A stretch of DNA of 64,000 nucleotides. It comes from an uncultured Lachnotalea sp. (GTDB taxonomy: Bacteria > Bacillota > Clostridia > Lachnospirales > Lachnospiraceae). Positions within the stretch are counted from its first letter, which is position 1, and every line of letters starts with the position of its first letter. The notes under the pieces are model-generated. The model had not been told where the DNA came from, did not search any database, and was given only the letters and a program-made list of their open reading frames with translations. The stretch spans positions 1-64,000 of the forward strand of contig CAMSZT010000005.1 in NCBI GenBank assembly GCA_947066815.1. Reading direction: 5' to 3'. Positions 49,506 to 57,470 of this stretch are shown here, piece after piece. Both the position numbers and the translations under genes were made by a program.

Positions 49506-52144
49506 TCGTGGCAGCGTACGGCGTAAACCAGTTAAGACGGATGTTCTTAGAGTTTTTCGAGAGCAAGGGACATCTGGCCATGAAGAGCTTTTCCCTCGTG
49601 CCTCATAATGACAACAGCCTCCTGTTGATCAATTCCGGCATGGCGCCCTTGAAGCCTTATTTCACCGGGCAGGAGATCCCGCCCAGGAGGCGGGTGACCA
49701 CCTGTCAGAAGTGCATCCGCACCGGAGACATTGAGAACGTGGGAAAGACAGCCCGCCACGGCACATTTTTCGAGATGCTGGGCAACTTTTCGTTCGGCGA
49801 TTATTTTAAGAGGGAGGCCATCCACTGGTCCTGGGAGTTTCTGACTGAGGTGGTAGGCCTGTCCCCCGACCGGCTGTATCCGTCTGTCTATCTGGAGGAT
49901 GACGAGGCTTTTGAGATCTGGAACAAGGAGATCGGCATCGCGGCCGAGCGGATCTTCAGGTTCGGCAAGGAGGACAATTTCTGGGAGCACGGGGCAGGGC
50001 CCTGCGGCCCCTGTTCGGAGATCTACTATGACCGGGGAGAGAAGTACGGCTGCGGAAAGCCCGGCTGCACGGTGGGCTGTGACTGCGACCGCTACATTGA
50101 GGTATGGAACAACGTCTTTACCCAGTTCAACAATGACGGGAAGGACCATTACACCCCCCTGGAACAGAAGAACATCGACACGGGCATGGGTTTGGAACGT
50201 CTGGCCGTGGTGGTCCAGGACGTGGACTCCATTTTTGCGGTGGACACCATCAAGGCTCTTTTGGACGCAGTTGCCGGCCTGGCTGGTGTCTCTTATCTGG
50301 AGGACGAGGCGAGGGATGTTTCTCTGCGGCTGATCACGGACCATATCCGTTCCTGTACCTTCATGATCTCCGACGGCATCATGCCCTCCAACGAGGGGCG
50401 GGGCTACGTGCTTCGGAGGCTTCTAAGAAGGGCGGCCCGACACGGCAGGATTCTCGGGATCGAGGGAAAGTTCCTGGCGAAGCTGTCCGAGACGGTGATC
50501 GCCCTGTCGAGGGACGGGTATCCGGAGCTGGACGAAAAGAAGGAGATGATCTTCCGGGTCCTCACGGAGGAAGAGGACAAGTTCAACAAGACCATTGACC
50601 AGGGGCTGGCCATTCTGGGCGACCTGGAAGAGAAGCTTTCTGGCGAGGGGAAGCCGGAACTTTCCGGCGAGGATGCGTTCCGGCTCTATGACACCTACGG
50701 CTTCCCGCTGGATCTGACCCGCGAAATTCTGGAAGAAAAGGGCTTCTCGGTGGATGAGGAAGGCTTTGCGAAGGCCATGGATGTGCAGAGGGAGACGGCC
50801 AGAAGTTCCAGGAAAAAGAGCAATTATATGGGCCGTGAGGATATCTATCAGAATTTAAGTGCGGATCTCACCACAGAATTCACGGGATATGAGACCTTGA
50901 TCGATACAGGGCTTGTGACGGCGCTCACCACCGCGGAGGAGATCGTGGAGGCGCTGACCGACGGACAGAAGGGGACCATCATCACGGACCGGACGCCTTT
51001 TTACGCCACCATGGGCGGACAGAAGGCGGATCTGGGCGTGATCCGCACGGAGGATGCTGAGTTTTCCGTGACGGACGTGGTGGGGCTCCAGGGCGGAAAG
51101 GTCGGGCATATAGGGACCGTGACAAAGGGCATGTTCCGGCTCGGCGACCGGGTGACCATGGAGGTGGATGCCGGAAACCGGACCGAAACCTGCAAGAACC
51201 ACAGCGCCACCCACCTTCTGCAGAAGGCCCTCCGCATCGTACTGGGAGGCCACGTGGAGCAGGCCGGTTCCTTTGTGGCGGCGGACAGGCTCCGCTTCGA
51301 CTTCACGCATTTTTCCGCCATGACAAAGGAAGAGCTTGACCGGGTGGAGGAGTTGGTCTGTGACGAGATCGCGAAGGCTGTCCCCGTGACCACCGAGATC
51401 ATGACTCTGGACGAGGCCAGGAAGGCCGGCGCCATGGCGCTGTTCGGAGAAAAGTACGGCGACACGGTCCGGGTGGTCTCCATGGGTGACTTTTCCAAGG
51501 AACTCTGCGGCGGCACCCATGTGGCAAACACGGCCTCCATCGCCACCTTTAAGATCGTCTCCGAGGCGGGGATCGCCGCCGGCGTGCGCCGGATCGAGGC
51601 CCTGACCGGGAGGGGCGTGGCCCGCTATTATAAAGAACTGGAGGACGAGCTTTTCCTGGCGGCAAAGGCGGCCAAGACGGAGCCGGCCGGGCTGGTGAAA
51701 AAGATCGAATCCCTCCAGGAGGAGTTAAAGGCGCTCCACGGAGAAAATGAGAAGCTTAAGAGCAGGCTCGCAAAGGATGCCATGGGCGACGTCATGGACC
51801 AAGTCCGGGAGATCGGCGGCGTGAAGGCCCTGGCTGTCTCTGTAAAAGATGTGGACATGAACGGTCTCAGGAACCTGGGCGACCAGTTAAAAGAAAAGCT
51901 GGGCGAGGGCGTCGTGGTCCTGGTCTCCGAGACAGGCGGAAAGGTGAACCTGATGGCCACGGCCACGGAAGGAGCCCAGAAGAAGGGCGCCCACGCGGGG
52001 AATCTCGTCAAAGCGGCGGCGGCATGTGTCGGCGGCGGCGGCGGCGGACGTCCCGGCATGGCCCAGGCGGGAGGAAAGAACCCGGCCGGGATCCCCGATG
52101 CGCTAAAGAAGGCTCTGGAGGTACTGGCGGAGCAGCTGAAATAA
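49502..52144 (+). CDS. alaS: Alanyl-tRNA synthetase
   Basis: 880 residues, full length. The class II core starts 'LRRMFLEFFESKGHLAMKSF' and includes 'RTGDIENVGKTARHGTFFEM'. The editing domain carries 'HSATHLLQKAL' (about 567) and the zinc-binding 'ELCGGTHVANT' (about 668). The C-terminal domain has a coiled coil and a glycine-rich loop ('CVGGGGGGRPGMAQAGGKNP'). It charges tRNA-Ala and corrects mischarged Ser/Gly. It follows the small peptide by a 4-base overlap. Confidence 0.97.
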   Translation: MIVAAYGVNQLRRMFLEFFESKGHLAMKSFSLVPHNDNSLLLINSGMAPLKPYFTGQEIPPRRRVTTCQKCIRTGDIENVGKTARHGTFFEMLGNFSFGDYFKREAIHWSWEFLTEVVGLSPDRLYPSVYLEDDEAFEIWNKEIGIAAERIFRFGKEDNFWEHGAGPCGPCSEIYYDRGEKYGCGKPGCTVGCDCDRYIEVWNNVFTQFNNDGKDHYTPLEQKNIDTGMGLERLAVVVQDVDSIFAVDTIKALLDAVAGLAGVSYLEDEARDVSLRLITDHIRSCTFMISDGIMPSNEGRGYVLRRLLRRAARHGRILGIEGKFLAKLSETVIALSRDGYPELDEKKEMIFRVLTEEEDKFNKTIDQGLAILGDLEEKLSGEGKPELSGEDAFRLYDTYGFPLDLTREILEEKGFSVDEEGFAKAMDVQRETARSSRKKSNYMGREDIYQNLSADLTTEFTGYETLIDTGLVTALTTAEEIVEALTDGQKGTIITDRTPFYATMGGQKADLGVIRTEDAEFSVTDVVGLQGGKVGHIGTVTKGMFRLGDRVTMEVDAGNRTETCKNHSATHLLQKALRIVLGGHVEQAGSFVAADRLRFDFTHFSAMTKEELDRVEELVCDEIAKAVPVTTEIMTLDEARKAGAMALFGEKYGDTVRVVSMGDFSKELCGGTHVANTASIATFKIVSEAGIAAGVRRIEALTGRGVARYYKELEDELFLAAKAAKTEPAGLVKKIESLQEELKALHGENEKLKSRLAKDAMGDVMDQVREIGGVKALAVSVKDVDMNGLRNLGDQLKEKLGEGVVVLVSETGGKVNLMATATEGAQKKGAHAGNLVKAAAACVGGGGGGRPGMAQAGGKNPAGIPDALKKALEVLAEQLK

Positions 52145-52189
52145 CGGAGAGACGGACTGCAGCCGGTAAAAATAAAATCAAAATGGGTA

Positions 52190-52217
52190 TTGACGAAATG
52201 GCAAATTGTGCTATACT
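52190..52217 (+). promoter_or_regulatory. Promoter of rpsU
   Basis: TTGACG (52190-52195), 16-base spacer, extended -10 TGC-TATACT (52212-52217). A strong vegetative promoter shape. Confidence 0.7.
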
Positions 52218-52294
52218 TGATGTAGTGCGAAAAATATACCCAAACAGTTGTATTAGGCACAATACACAACTGGAGGGAGGTTAGGTGTGAGTCT

Positions 52295-52471
52295 ATGTCA
52301 AACGTTATTGTGAAAGACAATGAGAGTTTAGATAGTGCCCTGCGCAGATTCAAGCGGAATTGCGCAAAGGCCGGCATTCAGCAGGAGATTCGTAAGAGAG
52401 AGCATTACGAAAAACCCAGCGTGAGACGCAAGAAGAAGTCTGAAGCCGCCAGAAAACGGAAATATAATTAA
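52295..52471 (+). CDS. rpsU: 30S ribosomal protein S21
   Basis: 58 residues, absent from the ORF track because of length. '[20 protein letters not shown]' and '[20 protein letters not shown]' followed by a very basic end match S21 along its whole length. It assists translation initiation on the small subunit. AGGTG lies eight bases before the ATG, and a further GGAGGGAGG lies 15-24 bases upstream. It has its own promoter and terminator, and yqfC-yqfD follow, as in other Clostridia. Confidence 0.95.
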   Translation: MSNVIVKDNESLDSALRRFKRNCAKAGIQQEIRKREHYEKPSVRRKKKSEAARKRKYN

Positions 52472-52477
52472 AATGTG

Positions 52478-52516
52478 TAAAAAAAAGAACTGTCTGAGAG
52501 GATAGTTCTTTTTTTT
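52478..52516 (+). terminator. Terminator of rpsU
   Basis: AAAGAACTGTC pairs with GATAGTTCTTT around a six-base loop, followed by a run of T at 52509-52516. Confidence 0.88.
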
Positions 52517-52561
52517 GCCCACTTTTCATAGACTGAATTGTAAAAGGAGAGAGGTGGGCCC

Positions 52562-52825
52562 ATGAAAAAAAGGCTTGATGCCCTGGTGGAGGCGCTGGAA
52601 CTTCCGAAGGATCTGTGTCTTGGCGCCGCCGTGATCACGGCCGTGGGCTGCATGGAACTGACCGTGGAAAACCACAGGGGACTTTTGGAGTACACTCCGG
52701 AATGCATCCGGATCCTGAGCGGCATGTGCCGGATCCATATTTCCGGGGAAAATCTGGTCATTTCTTATTTCGGGAGGGATGCCATGAAGATCAAAGGGAG
52801 GATCCGGGGGATCAGTTATGAATAA
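52562..52825 (+). CDS. yqfC: Sporulation protein YqfC
   Basis: 87 residues. 'LVEALELPKDLCLGAAVITA' followed by 'VGCMELTVENHRGLLEYTPE' and 'ISYFGRDAMKIKGRIRGISY' match YqfC. It is made in the mother cell under sigma-E in relatives. GGAGAGAGGTGGGCCC precedes the ATG. It overlaps yqfD by eight bases. Confidence 0.9.
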   Translation: MKKRLDALVEALELPKDLCLGAAVITAVGCMELTVENHRGLLEYTPECIRILSGMCRIHISGENLVISYFGRDAMKIKGRIRGISYE

Positions 52826-54014
52826 AAAAGCGGCTATGGATCGAAGGGACAGGTGGAAAGGACGGCTGACGGTCAGGGTGATGGGAGGAAGCCCTGAACG
52901 TTTTTTTAATTTGTGCAGCTTTCACGGGATCTTTCTGGAGTACCTGGAACAGAAGGAGAACGGCATTTTCTTTTTTATGGAGGCAAAGGAATTTTTCCGG
53001 GCCGGAAGGCTGGCAAAAAAGGCAGGCGTGAAGCTCTGCATTACAGAAAAAAGAGGGCTTCCCTTCTGGCTCCGCAGGAGCAGGAAGAGGACCGCGTTTT
53101 ATGCGGGGATCCTTTTGTGCCTGGGATTATTATATGTCTCCTCCCTGTTCATCTGGGATATCCACATGGAGGGAAACCTCAAATATACGGACAGCACCCT
53201 CCTGCGTTTCCTGGAGGAGCAGGGCTATACCCACGGCATGGCGAAGTCCGGTATCTTCTGCGAGGACATTGAGAAGGCGATCCGGAACCGCTACAACGAC
53301 ATCACCTGGGTGTCGGCCGAGATCAGGGGAAACCGGCTGATCATCCGGATCAAGGAAAACGAACTGACAGAACCGGAGGGTGAGGCATCCCCGGCGGCCG
53401 CAGCCGGGGACGTGACGGCAAAAAAAAGCGGCAAGGTAGTGTCTGTCATCACCAGGTCCGGTACGCCGAAGGTCCATACGGGCGACGAGGTGGAGGCAGG
53501 ACAGCTCCTGATCTCCGGTACGCTGGAGATTTTTGACGAGGGCGGGAATCTTTTAAAGACGGAATCTGTGCAGGCCGACGGGGACATCATCGCCTCCACC
53601 GTCTACCATTACGAAGAAGAGCTCCCTTTCGCCACCTCCGCAAAACATTATACCGGAGAGGAAAAAAGCCGCCGTTACCTCTGGCTCTTTGGAAAACGGG
53701 TCTTCCTCCCGGGTGGGAAAGATCACTATGACTTATCCGACCAGGTGGATTCCTACGAGACCCTCCACCTCTGGGAAAATTTTTATCTGCCTTTGGGGTT
53801 CGGCTCCGTGACATTTCGGGAATACCGGGAGGCCGTCCTGGTCCTCCCCCCGGAAAAAGCGAAATCGGAGGCCGAAAAACGGTTTGAAAAATACTGCGAA
53901 GAACTTGCCGTCTCCGGCGTGACCATCAGGGACGCCTCCTGTACCGTGGATATGGATGCAGATTCCTGCACTGTCACCGGCACGATCCATGCGGAGGAGT
54001 CTATCGGAAAATAG
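52818..54014 (+). CDS. yqfD: Sporulation protein YqfD
   Basis: 398 residues, the normal length. 'LTVRVMGGSPERFFNLCSFH' and 'FFRAGRLAKKAGVKLCITEK' open the protein, a membrane helix follows ('TAFYAGILLCLGLLYVSSLF', about 92-111), and the large C-terminal part carries 'TWVSAEIRGNRLIIRIKENE'. Needed for normal sporulation, in the mother cell membrane. A Pro/Ala insert around residue 195 ('PEGEASPAAAAGDV') is probably a flexible loop. Confidence 0.93.
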   Translation: MNKKAAMDRRDRWKGRLTVRVMGGSPERFFNLCSFHGIFLEYLEQKENGIFFFMEAKEFFRAGRLAKKAGVKLCITEKRGLPFWLRRSRKRTAFYAGILLCLGLLYVSSLFIWDIHMEGNLKYTDSTLLRFLEEQGYTHGMAKSGIFCEDIEKAIRNRYNDITWVSAEIRGNRLIIRIKENELTEPEGEASPAAAAGDVTAKKSGKVVSVITRSGTPKVHTGDEVEAGQLLISGTLEIFDEGGNLLKTESVQADGDIIASTVYHYEEELPFATSAKHYTGEEKSRRYLWLFGKRVFLPGGKDHYDLSDQVDSYETLHLWENFYLPLGFGSVTFREYREAVLVLPPEKAKSEAEKRFEKYCEELAVSGVTIRDASCTVDMDADSCTVTGTIHAEESIGK

Positions 54015-54015
54015 A

Positions 54016-54033
54016 GGGCGGGTTTTGCCGCCC
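54016..54033. terminator. Weak hairpin between yqfD and the Rpn-like gene
   Basis: GGGCGG and CCGCCC pair around GTTTTG just after the yqfD stop. The T tract is poor. Confidence 0.35.
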
Positions 54034-54076
54034 CCTTCCTCTGCAAAAGCCGTCCATAAAGCGCACTTCGCCTGTT

Positions 54077-54781
54077 TTAATCCGCTTCTCCCTGATATCT
54101 CCGCAGTTCTTCTCTTAATTTCTGTAGTTCGCTCTCTGCCAGATCGGCCCGTCTCTTTTCACGCTCTGTATTCAAGCGCTCCTCCTCACGGCCTTTTGAG
54201 ATTCCTTCAGCGAGCCCTTCAGCGAGCCCTTCAGCGTGTCCCTCAGCAAGCCCCTCAGCATGTCCCTCAGCATGTCCCTCGACTCGTCCTTTTGAAAGTC
54301 CCTCAGCTCGTCCTTCCGCAAATCCTTTCGAGAGTCCCTCGGCGTGTCCGGCCTCGAGGGCCTCCCTGCGGATCTCTTCTTCCCATTCCCAAGACTTCAT
54401 ATAGCTCAGTTCCACCTCCTCATTCCGTTTCACGGCTTCCACGATCTGATGGAGCCGCCTCAGATTTTCATTCACGGCGAATTCTGCCGTGCTGTTCTCC
54501 ATATAGCGCAGCAGCTGACGCAGGACTTCCGGAGGATTTCCCTTGGTTCCTCTGGTATACAGAAACAGCGTCTGCGCACCGTCATGATACGGAAGCTCCG
54601 GCTCTTCCACACACATGGTCCGCACCGTGTATATCATCCGCTCCGCTCCAAAGGGATCATTTGGCATGATAAAGATGACATATACGTTTTTCAGAGAAGT
54701 ATATTTTTCTCCGGACTTCAAACCGTCCGTATCGATCAAGGCGTGATACAGCCTGTTCCGCCTTGTTTTTTTATTGTCCAT
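54077..54781 (-). CDS. Rpn/PD-(D/E)XK nuclease family protein, N-terminally truncated
   Basis: 234 residues. 'RNRLYHALIDTDGLKSGEKY' and 'SLKNVYVIFIMPNDPFGAER' match the central part of Rpn-type (PDDEXK_2) proteins, followed by 'ENLRRLHQIVEAVKRNEEVE'. Full members begin with about 100 residues that carry the nuclease residues; they are absent here, so it is probably inactive. The C-terminus has alternating 'AEGLAEGHAEG' units from 12-base DNA repeats, then a charged coiled coil. No strong start site is seen, which supports decay. Confidence 0.65.
   Translation of the reverse strand: MDNKKTRRNRLYHALIDTDGLKSGEKYTSLKNVYVIFIMPNDPFGAERMIYTVRTMCVEEPELPYHDGAQTLFLYTRGTKGNPPEVLRQLLRYMENSTAEFAVNENLRRLHQIVEAVKRNEEVELSYMKSWEWEEEIRREALEAGHAEGLSKGFAEGRAEGLSKGRVEGHAEGHAEGLAEGHAEGLAEGLAEGISKGREEERLNTEREKRRADLAESELQKLREELRRYQGEAD
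54197..54350. repeat. 12-base tandem repeats in the Rpn-like gene
   Basis: Repeated units near CCCTCAGCATGT / CCTTCAGCGAGC encode the EGxA repeats on the minus strand. Variation is mostly at one or two positions per unit. Copy number in such repeats can change by slippage. Confidence 0.7.
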
Positions 54782-54949
54782 ACAGGGGAATCAGTAACCG
54801 AATGGTCCAGATGTGCTCCCGGATATGTAATCTTATTTTAGCTTTTTAGCGCAGGGTTGTCAAGAAGTTTTTCCATACCGGGAGAGGGGATAGGTCGGAT
54901 TTCCAAACATGACATATAGCTGTCCGGTTTTCGTGGTATACTGTTTTCA

Positions 54950-55041
54950 CAGGCAATTGCGAAACTGCATTTGGCGCTGCAGGCTTTGGATGGATCAATT
55001 GTCAGAATCCACTCGGCAATCCCACGTTTCGCAATTACCTG
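54950..55041. repeat. Palindromic intergenic element, copy C (92 nt)
   Basis: Begins CAGGCAATTGCGAAAC (54950-54965) and ends GTTTCGCAATTACCTG (55026-55041); the arms are nearly perfect. The right half (GGATCAATTGTCAGAATCC) matches copy D. It is flanked by TATACTGTTTTCA (54937-54949) and TATACTGTTTTTA (55043-55055), 12 of 13 identical. Confidence 0.8.
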
Positions 55042-55077
55042 ATATACTGTTTTTAGGGAGAAAGGAGGCGACCTGGA

Positions 55078-56007
55078 ATGAAGCTGGAACGGATGATCGG
55101 GATCTTGTCGATCCTGCTCCAGAAAGGGCAGGTGACGGCGCCTTATCTGGCGGAGAAGTTTGAGGTTTCCCGCCGCACCATCAACCGGGACATCGAGGCG
55201 CTTTGTATGGCCGGAATCCCATTGGTGACAAAGCAGGGGGCAAAGGGCGGCATTTCCATCATGGAGGGATATCACATTGACCGGACGCTGCTCAGCACCT
55301 TGGACATGCAGGCCATCCTGGCGGGGCTTCGGAGCCTGGACAGCGTGAGCGGCACCAACCGATATGCGCTGCTGATGGAGAAGCTCAAGGCAGGTGCCTC
55401 CGGACTGCTTGCGGGGGATGCGCACATCCTGATCGATCTGTCCTCCTGGTACAGGGCCTCTCTGGCCCCGAAGATCGAGCTGCTCCACGGCGCGATCCTC
55501 TCGGGAAACAAGGTCTCTTTTACCTACCATTCGCCGAAAGGGGAATCCAGAAGGACGGTGGAGCCCGGCCGTCTGGTCTTCCAGTGGGCCGGCTGGTACC
55601 TGTGGGGCCGGTGCGGGAGCAGGAAAGAATTCCGTCTCTTTAAGCTGGGGCGGATGACGGACCTTGTGCTGAAGGGGCCCTTTGAAAAGCGGGACATCCC
55701 CCTTCCGGACCTCTCCCCGGAACGGGTCTTCCCCTGTCGGTATCCGGTGAAGGCGAGGATCCGGCCGGAGTACAAATGGCGACTCATCGAGGAATTCGGC
55801 CCGGAAAGCTTCACAGTCCTGTCCGACGGAAACCTGCTCTTTTCCTTCGGATTTGCGGACAAGGAGACGGTCGTGGGCTGGATCATTTCCTTCGGGGAAG
55901 GAGCCGAACTTCTGGAGCCGGAGGAGCTTAGGAGGGACGTGCTGGCCTTTGCGGAGGGAATCCGGAAGAATTATGGGAAGTCCGAGGAAAAATCATCGTT
56001 TCCCTAA
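55078..56007 (+). CDS. WYL-domain transcriptional regulator
   Basis: 309 residues. An N-terminal winged helix ('LERMIGILSILLQKGQVTAP', 'FEVSRRTINRDIEALCMAGI') is followed by a WYL domain ('VSFTYHSPKGESRRTVEPGR', 'WAGWYLWGRCGSRKEFRLFK') and a C-terminal WCX-like part. WYL regulators sense nucleotides or small ligands and often control stress or defence genes. GAAAGGAGGCGACCTGG precedes the ATG. It may control the next gene, 37 bases downstream. Confidence 0.88.
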   Translation: MKLERMIGILSILLQKGQVTAPYLAEKFEVSRRTINRDIEALCMAGIPLVTKQGAKGGISIMEGYHIDRTLLSTLDMQAILAGLRSLDSVSGTNRYALLMEKLKAGASGLLAGDAHILIDLSSWYRASLAPKIELLHGAILSGNKVSFTYHSPKGESRRTVEPGRLVFQWAGWYLWGRCGSRKEFRLFKLGRMTDLVLKGPFEKRDIPLPDLSPERVFPCRYPVKARIRPEYKWRLIEEFGPESFTVLSDGNLLFSFGFADKETVVGWIISFGEGAELLEPEELRRDVLAFAEGIRKNYGKSEEKSSFP

Positions 56008-56044
56008 AGAAACGAGAAAACGCATCAGAAGAAAGGAGAAAACC

Positions 56045-57094
56045 ATGGCATCGAAAATCGAGTTTGTAGAATTTGTCGCAGATCAGCTCCGGGAGGCCGG
56101 AACCATCACCTATAAAAAAATGTTCGGGGAATACGGGCTCTACGGGGACGGAAAGATCTTTGCGGTGATCTGCGACGATCAGCTGTTCATCAAGAAGACG
56201 GAGTCCGGACAGAGGCTCTGCCCAAAGCTTCCGGAAGCGCCGCCCTATGCGGGGGCCCAAAATTATCTGCTGGTGGAGGATATAGAGGACCGGGAGCTTC
56301 TCACACGTCTGGTGACGGAAACCCTGCGGGAGCTTCCGGCGCCGAAACCGAAAAAGCCGAAAAAGAGAAAAGAAGCGGAGGAAACCTGCGGGCAAGCGCA
56401 GAGGGCGACGGACAAAAAAGACCGGGAGGAATCCGGACAGAAAAAAAGGACGGCGGCCTTTGACTATAAGAAGGAGTATAAGGAATTCTACCTTCCGAAA
56501 AATAAGCCCGGCCTGGTCACGGTTCCCTCCATGAATTTCGTCGCCGTGCGGGGCGAGGGGGATCCCAACCTGGAGGGGGGCGCCTACAAGCAGTCCATCG
56601 GCCTGCTCTACGGGATCGCCTTTACCATCAAGATGAGCAAGATGGGCAGCCACCGGATCGAGGGCTATTTTGACTACGTGGTCCCGCCTCTGGAGGGGCT
56701 CTGGTGGCAGGAGGGAAGGAGCGGCATCGATTATGCCCACAAGGAGGACTTCTGCTGGATCTCCATGATCCGCCTGCCGGAATTTGTCACCAAGGAGGAT
56801 TTTTACTGGGCGGTGGCGGAGACTTCCGCAAAGAAGGGGACTGATTTCTCCAAAGTGGAATTTTTCACCTACGAGGAGGGCCTCTGCGTACAGTGCATGC
56901 ACATCGGCCCCTACGACGACGAGCCGGCCACCATAGAAGCCATGGATGCCTTTGCCGGGGCGGGCGGATATCTGCCGGACATGGGCGGCCCCCGCTATCA
57001 CCATGAGATCTATCTGAGCGACGTGCGCAGGTGCAAACCTGAAAACCGGAAGACGGTGATCCGTCATCCGGTGAGAATGGCGGCCAAACTGTAA
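56045..57094 (+). CDS. TfoX N-domain / GyrI-like fusion protein
   Basis: 349 residues from the ATG at 56045 (GAAAGGAGAAAACC upstream); the track's 55853 start overlaps the WYL gene. Residues 1-105 are a TfoX N-terminal domain ('ITYKKMFGEYGLYGDGKIFA'). A Lys/Pro/Glu linker follows, and from about 138 comes a GyrI-like ligand-binding domain ('PGLVTVPSMNFVAVRGEGDP', 'VQCMHIGPYDDEPATIEAMD', 'YHHEIYLSDVRRC'). The two are normally separate proteins. A role in ligand or drug response is plausible under the upstream WYL regulator. Confidence 0.8.
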   Translation: MASKIEFVEFVADQLREAGTITYKKMFGEYGLYGDGKIFAVICDDQLFIKKTESGQRLCPKLPEAPPYAGAQNYLLVEDIEDRELLTRLVTETLRELPAPKPKKPKKRKEAEETCGQAQRATDKKDREESGQKKRTAAFDYKKEYKEFYLPKNKPGLVTVPSMNFVAVRGEGDPNLEGGAYKQSIGLLYGIAFTIKMSKMGSHRIEGYFDYVVPPLEGLWWQEGRSGIDYAHKEDFCWISMIRLPEFVTKEDFYWAVAETSAKKGTDFSKVEFFTYEEGLCVQCMHIGPYDDEPATIEAMDAFAGAGGYLPDMGGPRYHHEIYLSDVRRCKPENRKTVIRHPVRMAAKL

Positions 57095-57095
57095 A

Positions 57096-57233
57096 CAGGT
57101 AATTGCGAAACATGAAATTGCGGAATGGATTTTGACAGTTGATCGATCCAGAGCCTGCTCCATGGCGCAGAGGGCTTTTCCTGGATGCAATTGTCATAAT
57201 CCTTCCCATGTTTTGCGGCTTCGCAATTACCTA
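57096..57233. repeat. Palindromic intergenic element, copy D (138 nt, longest)
   Basis: Begins CAGGTAATTGCGAAAC and ends GCTTCGCAATTACCTA. An inner inverted repeat (GGATTTTGACAGTTG ... CAATTGTCATAATCC) extends the hairpin over most of its length. It sits directly after the stop of the TfoX-GyrI gene. Flanking CAAACTGTAAA (57085-57095) and CAAACTATAAA (57234-57244) match at 10 of 11 and abut the element exactly. Confidence 0.85.
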
Positions 57234-57239
57234 CAAACT

Positions 57240-57290
57240 ATAAAGACAGAAGGGAAAACGCCGTAGAAATGGCGGCGGAGCTGTCTTTAT
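57240..57290. terminator. Nested hairpin after repeat copy D
   Basis: ATAAAGACAG (57240-57249) pairs perfectly with CTGTCTTTAT (57281-57290), and CGCC pairs with GGCG inside. It probably ends the WYL-TfoX operon, though no long T tract follows. A second small hairpin (ATTCCC/GGGAAT, 57301-57322) lies just after. Confidence 0.4.
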
Positions 57291-57345
57291 GTACACATCA
57301 ATTCCCCAAAAAATATGGGAATTCTCACAATAAACAGAAATATTC

Positions 57346-57374
57346 TTGTATTTTATGCCTGTAATTGTTATGAT
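57346..57374 (+). promoter_or_regulatory. Promoter of the kinase/T7SS locus
   Basis: TTGTAT (57346-57351), 17-base spacer, TATGAT (57369-57374), about 97 bases before the kinase start. The 377-base gap 57095-57470 otherwise holds repeat D and the hairpins. Confidence 0.5.
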
Positions 57375-57470
57375 TAAACAAATATGGTGCCGAGAATTCT
57401 TATGTTTAACAGCCCGGCAGCCGAACAGGAAAAGACAGGATGTTCCGTCCTGCTAAATGGGGGAAGAGGC

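Noticed and set aside
54197-54350. Regular repeats resembling a CRISPR array
   Set aside because: Units are 12 bases with no spacers and are in frame with an EGxA protein repeat.
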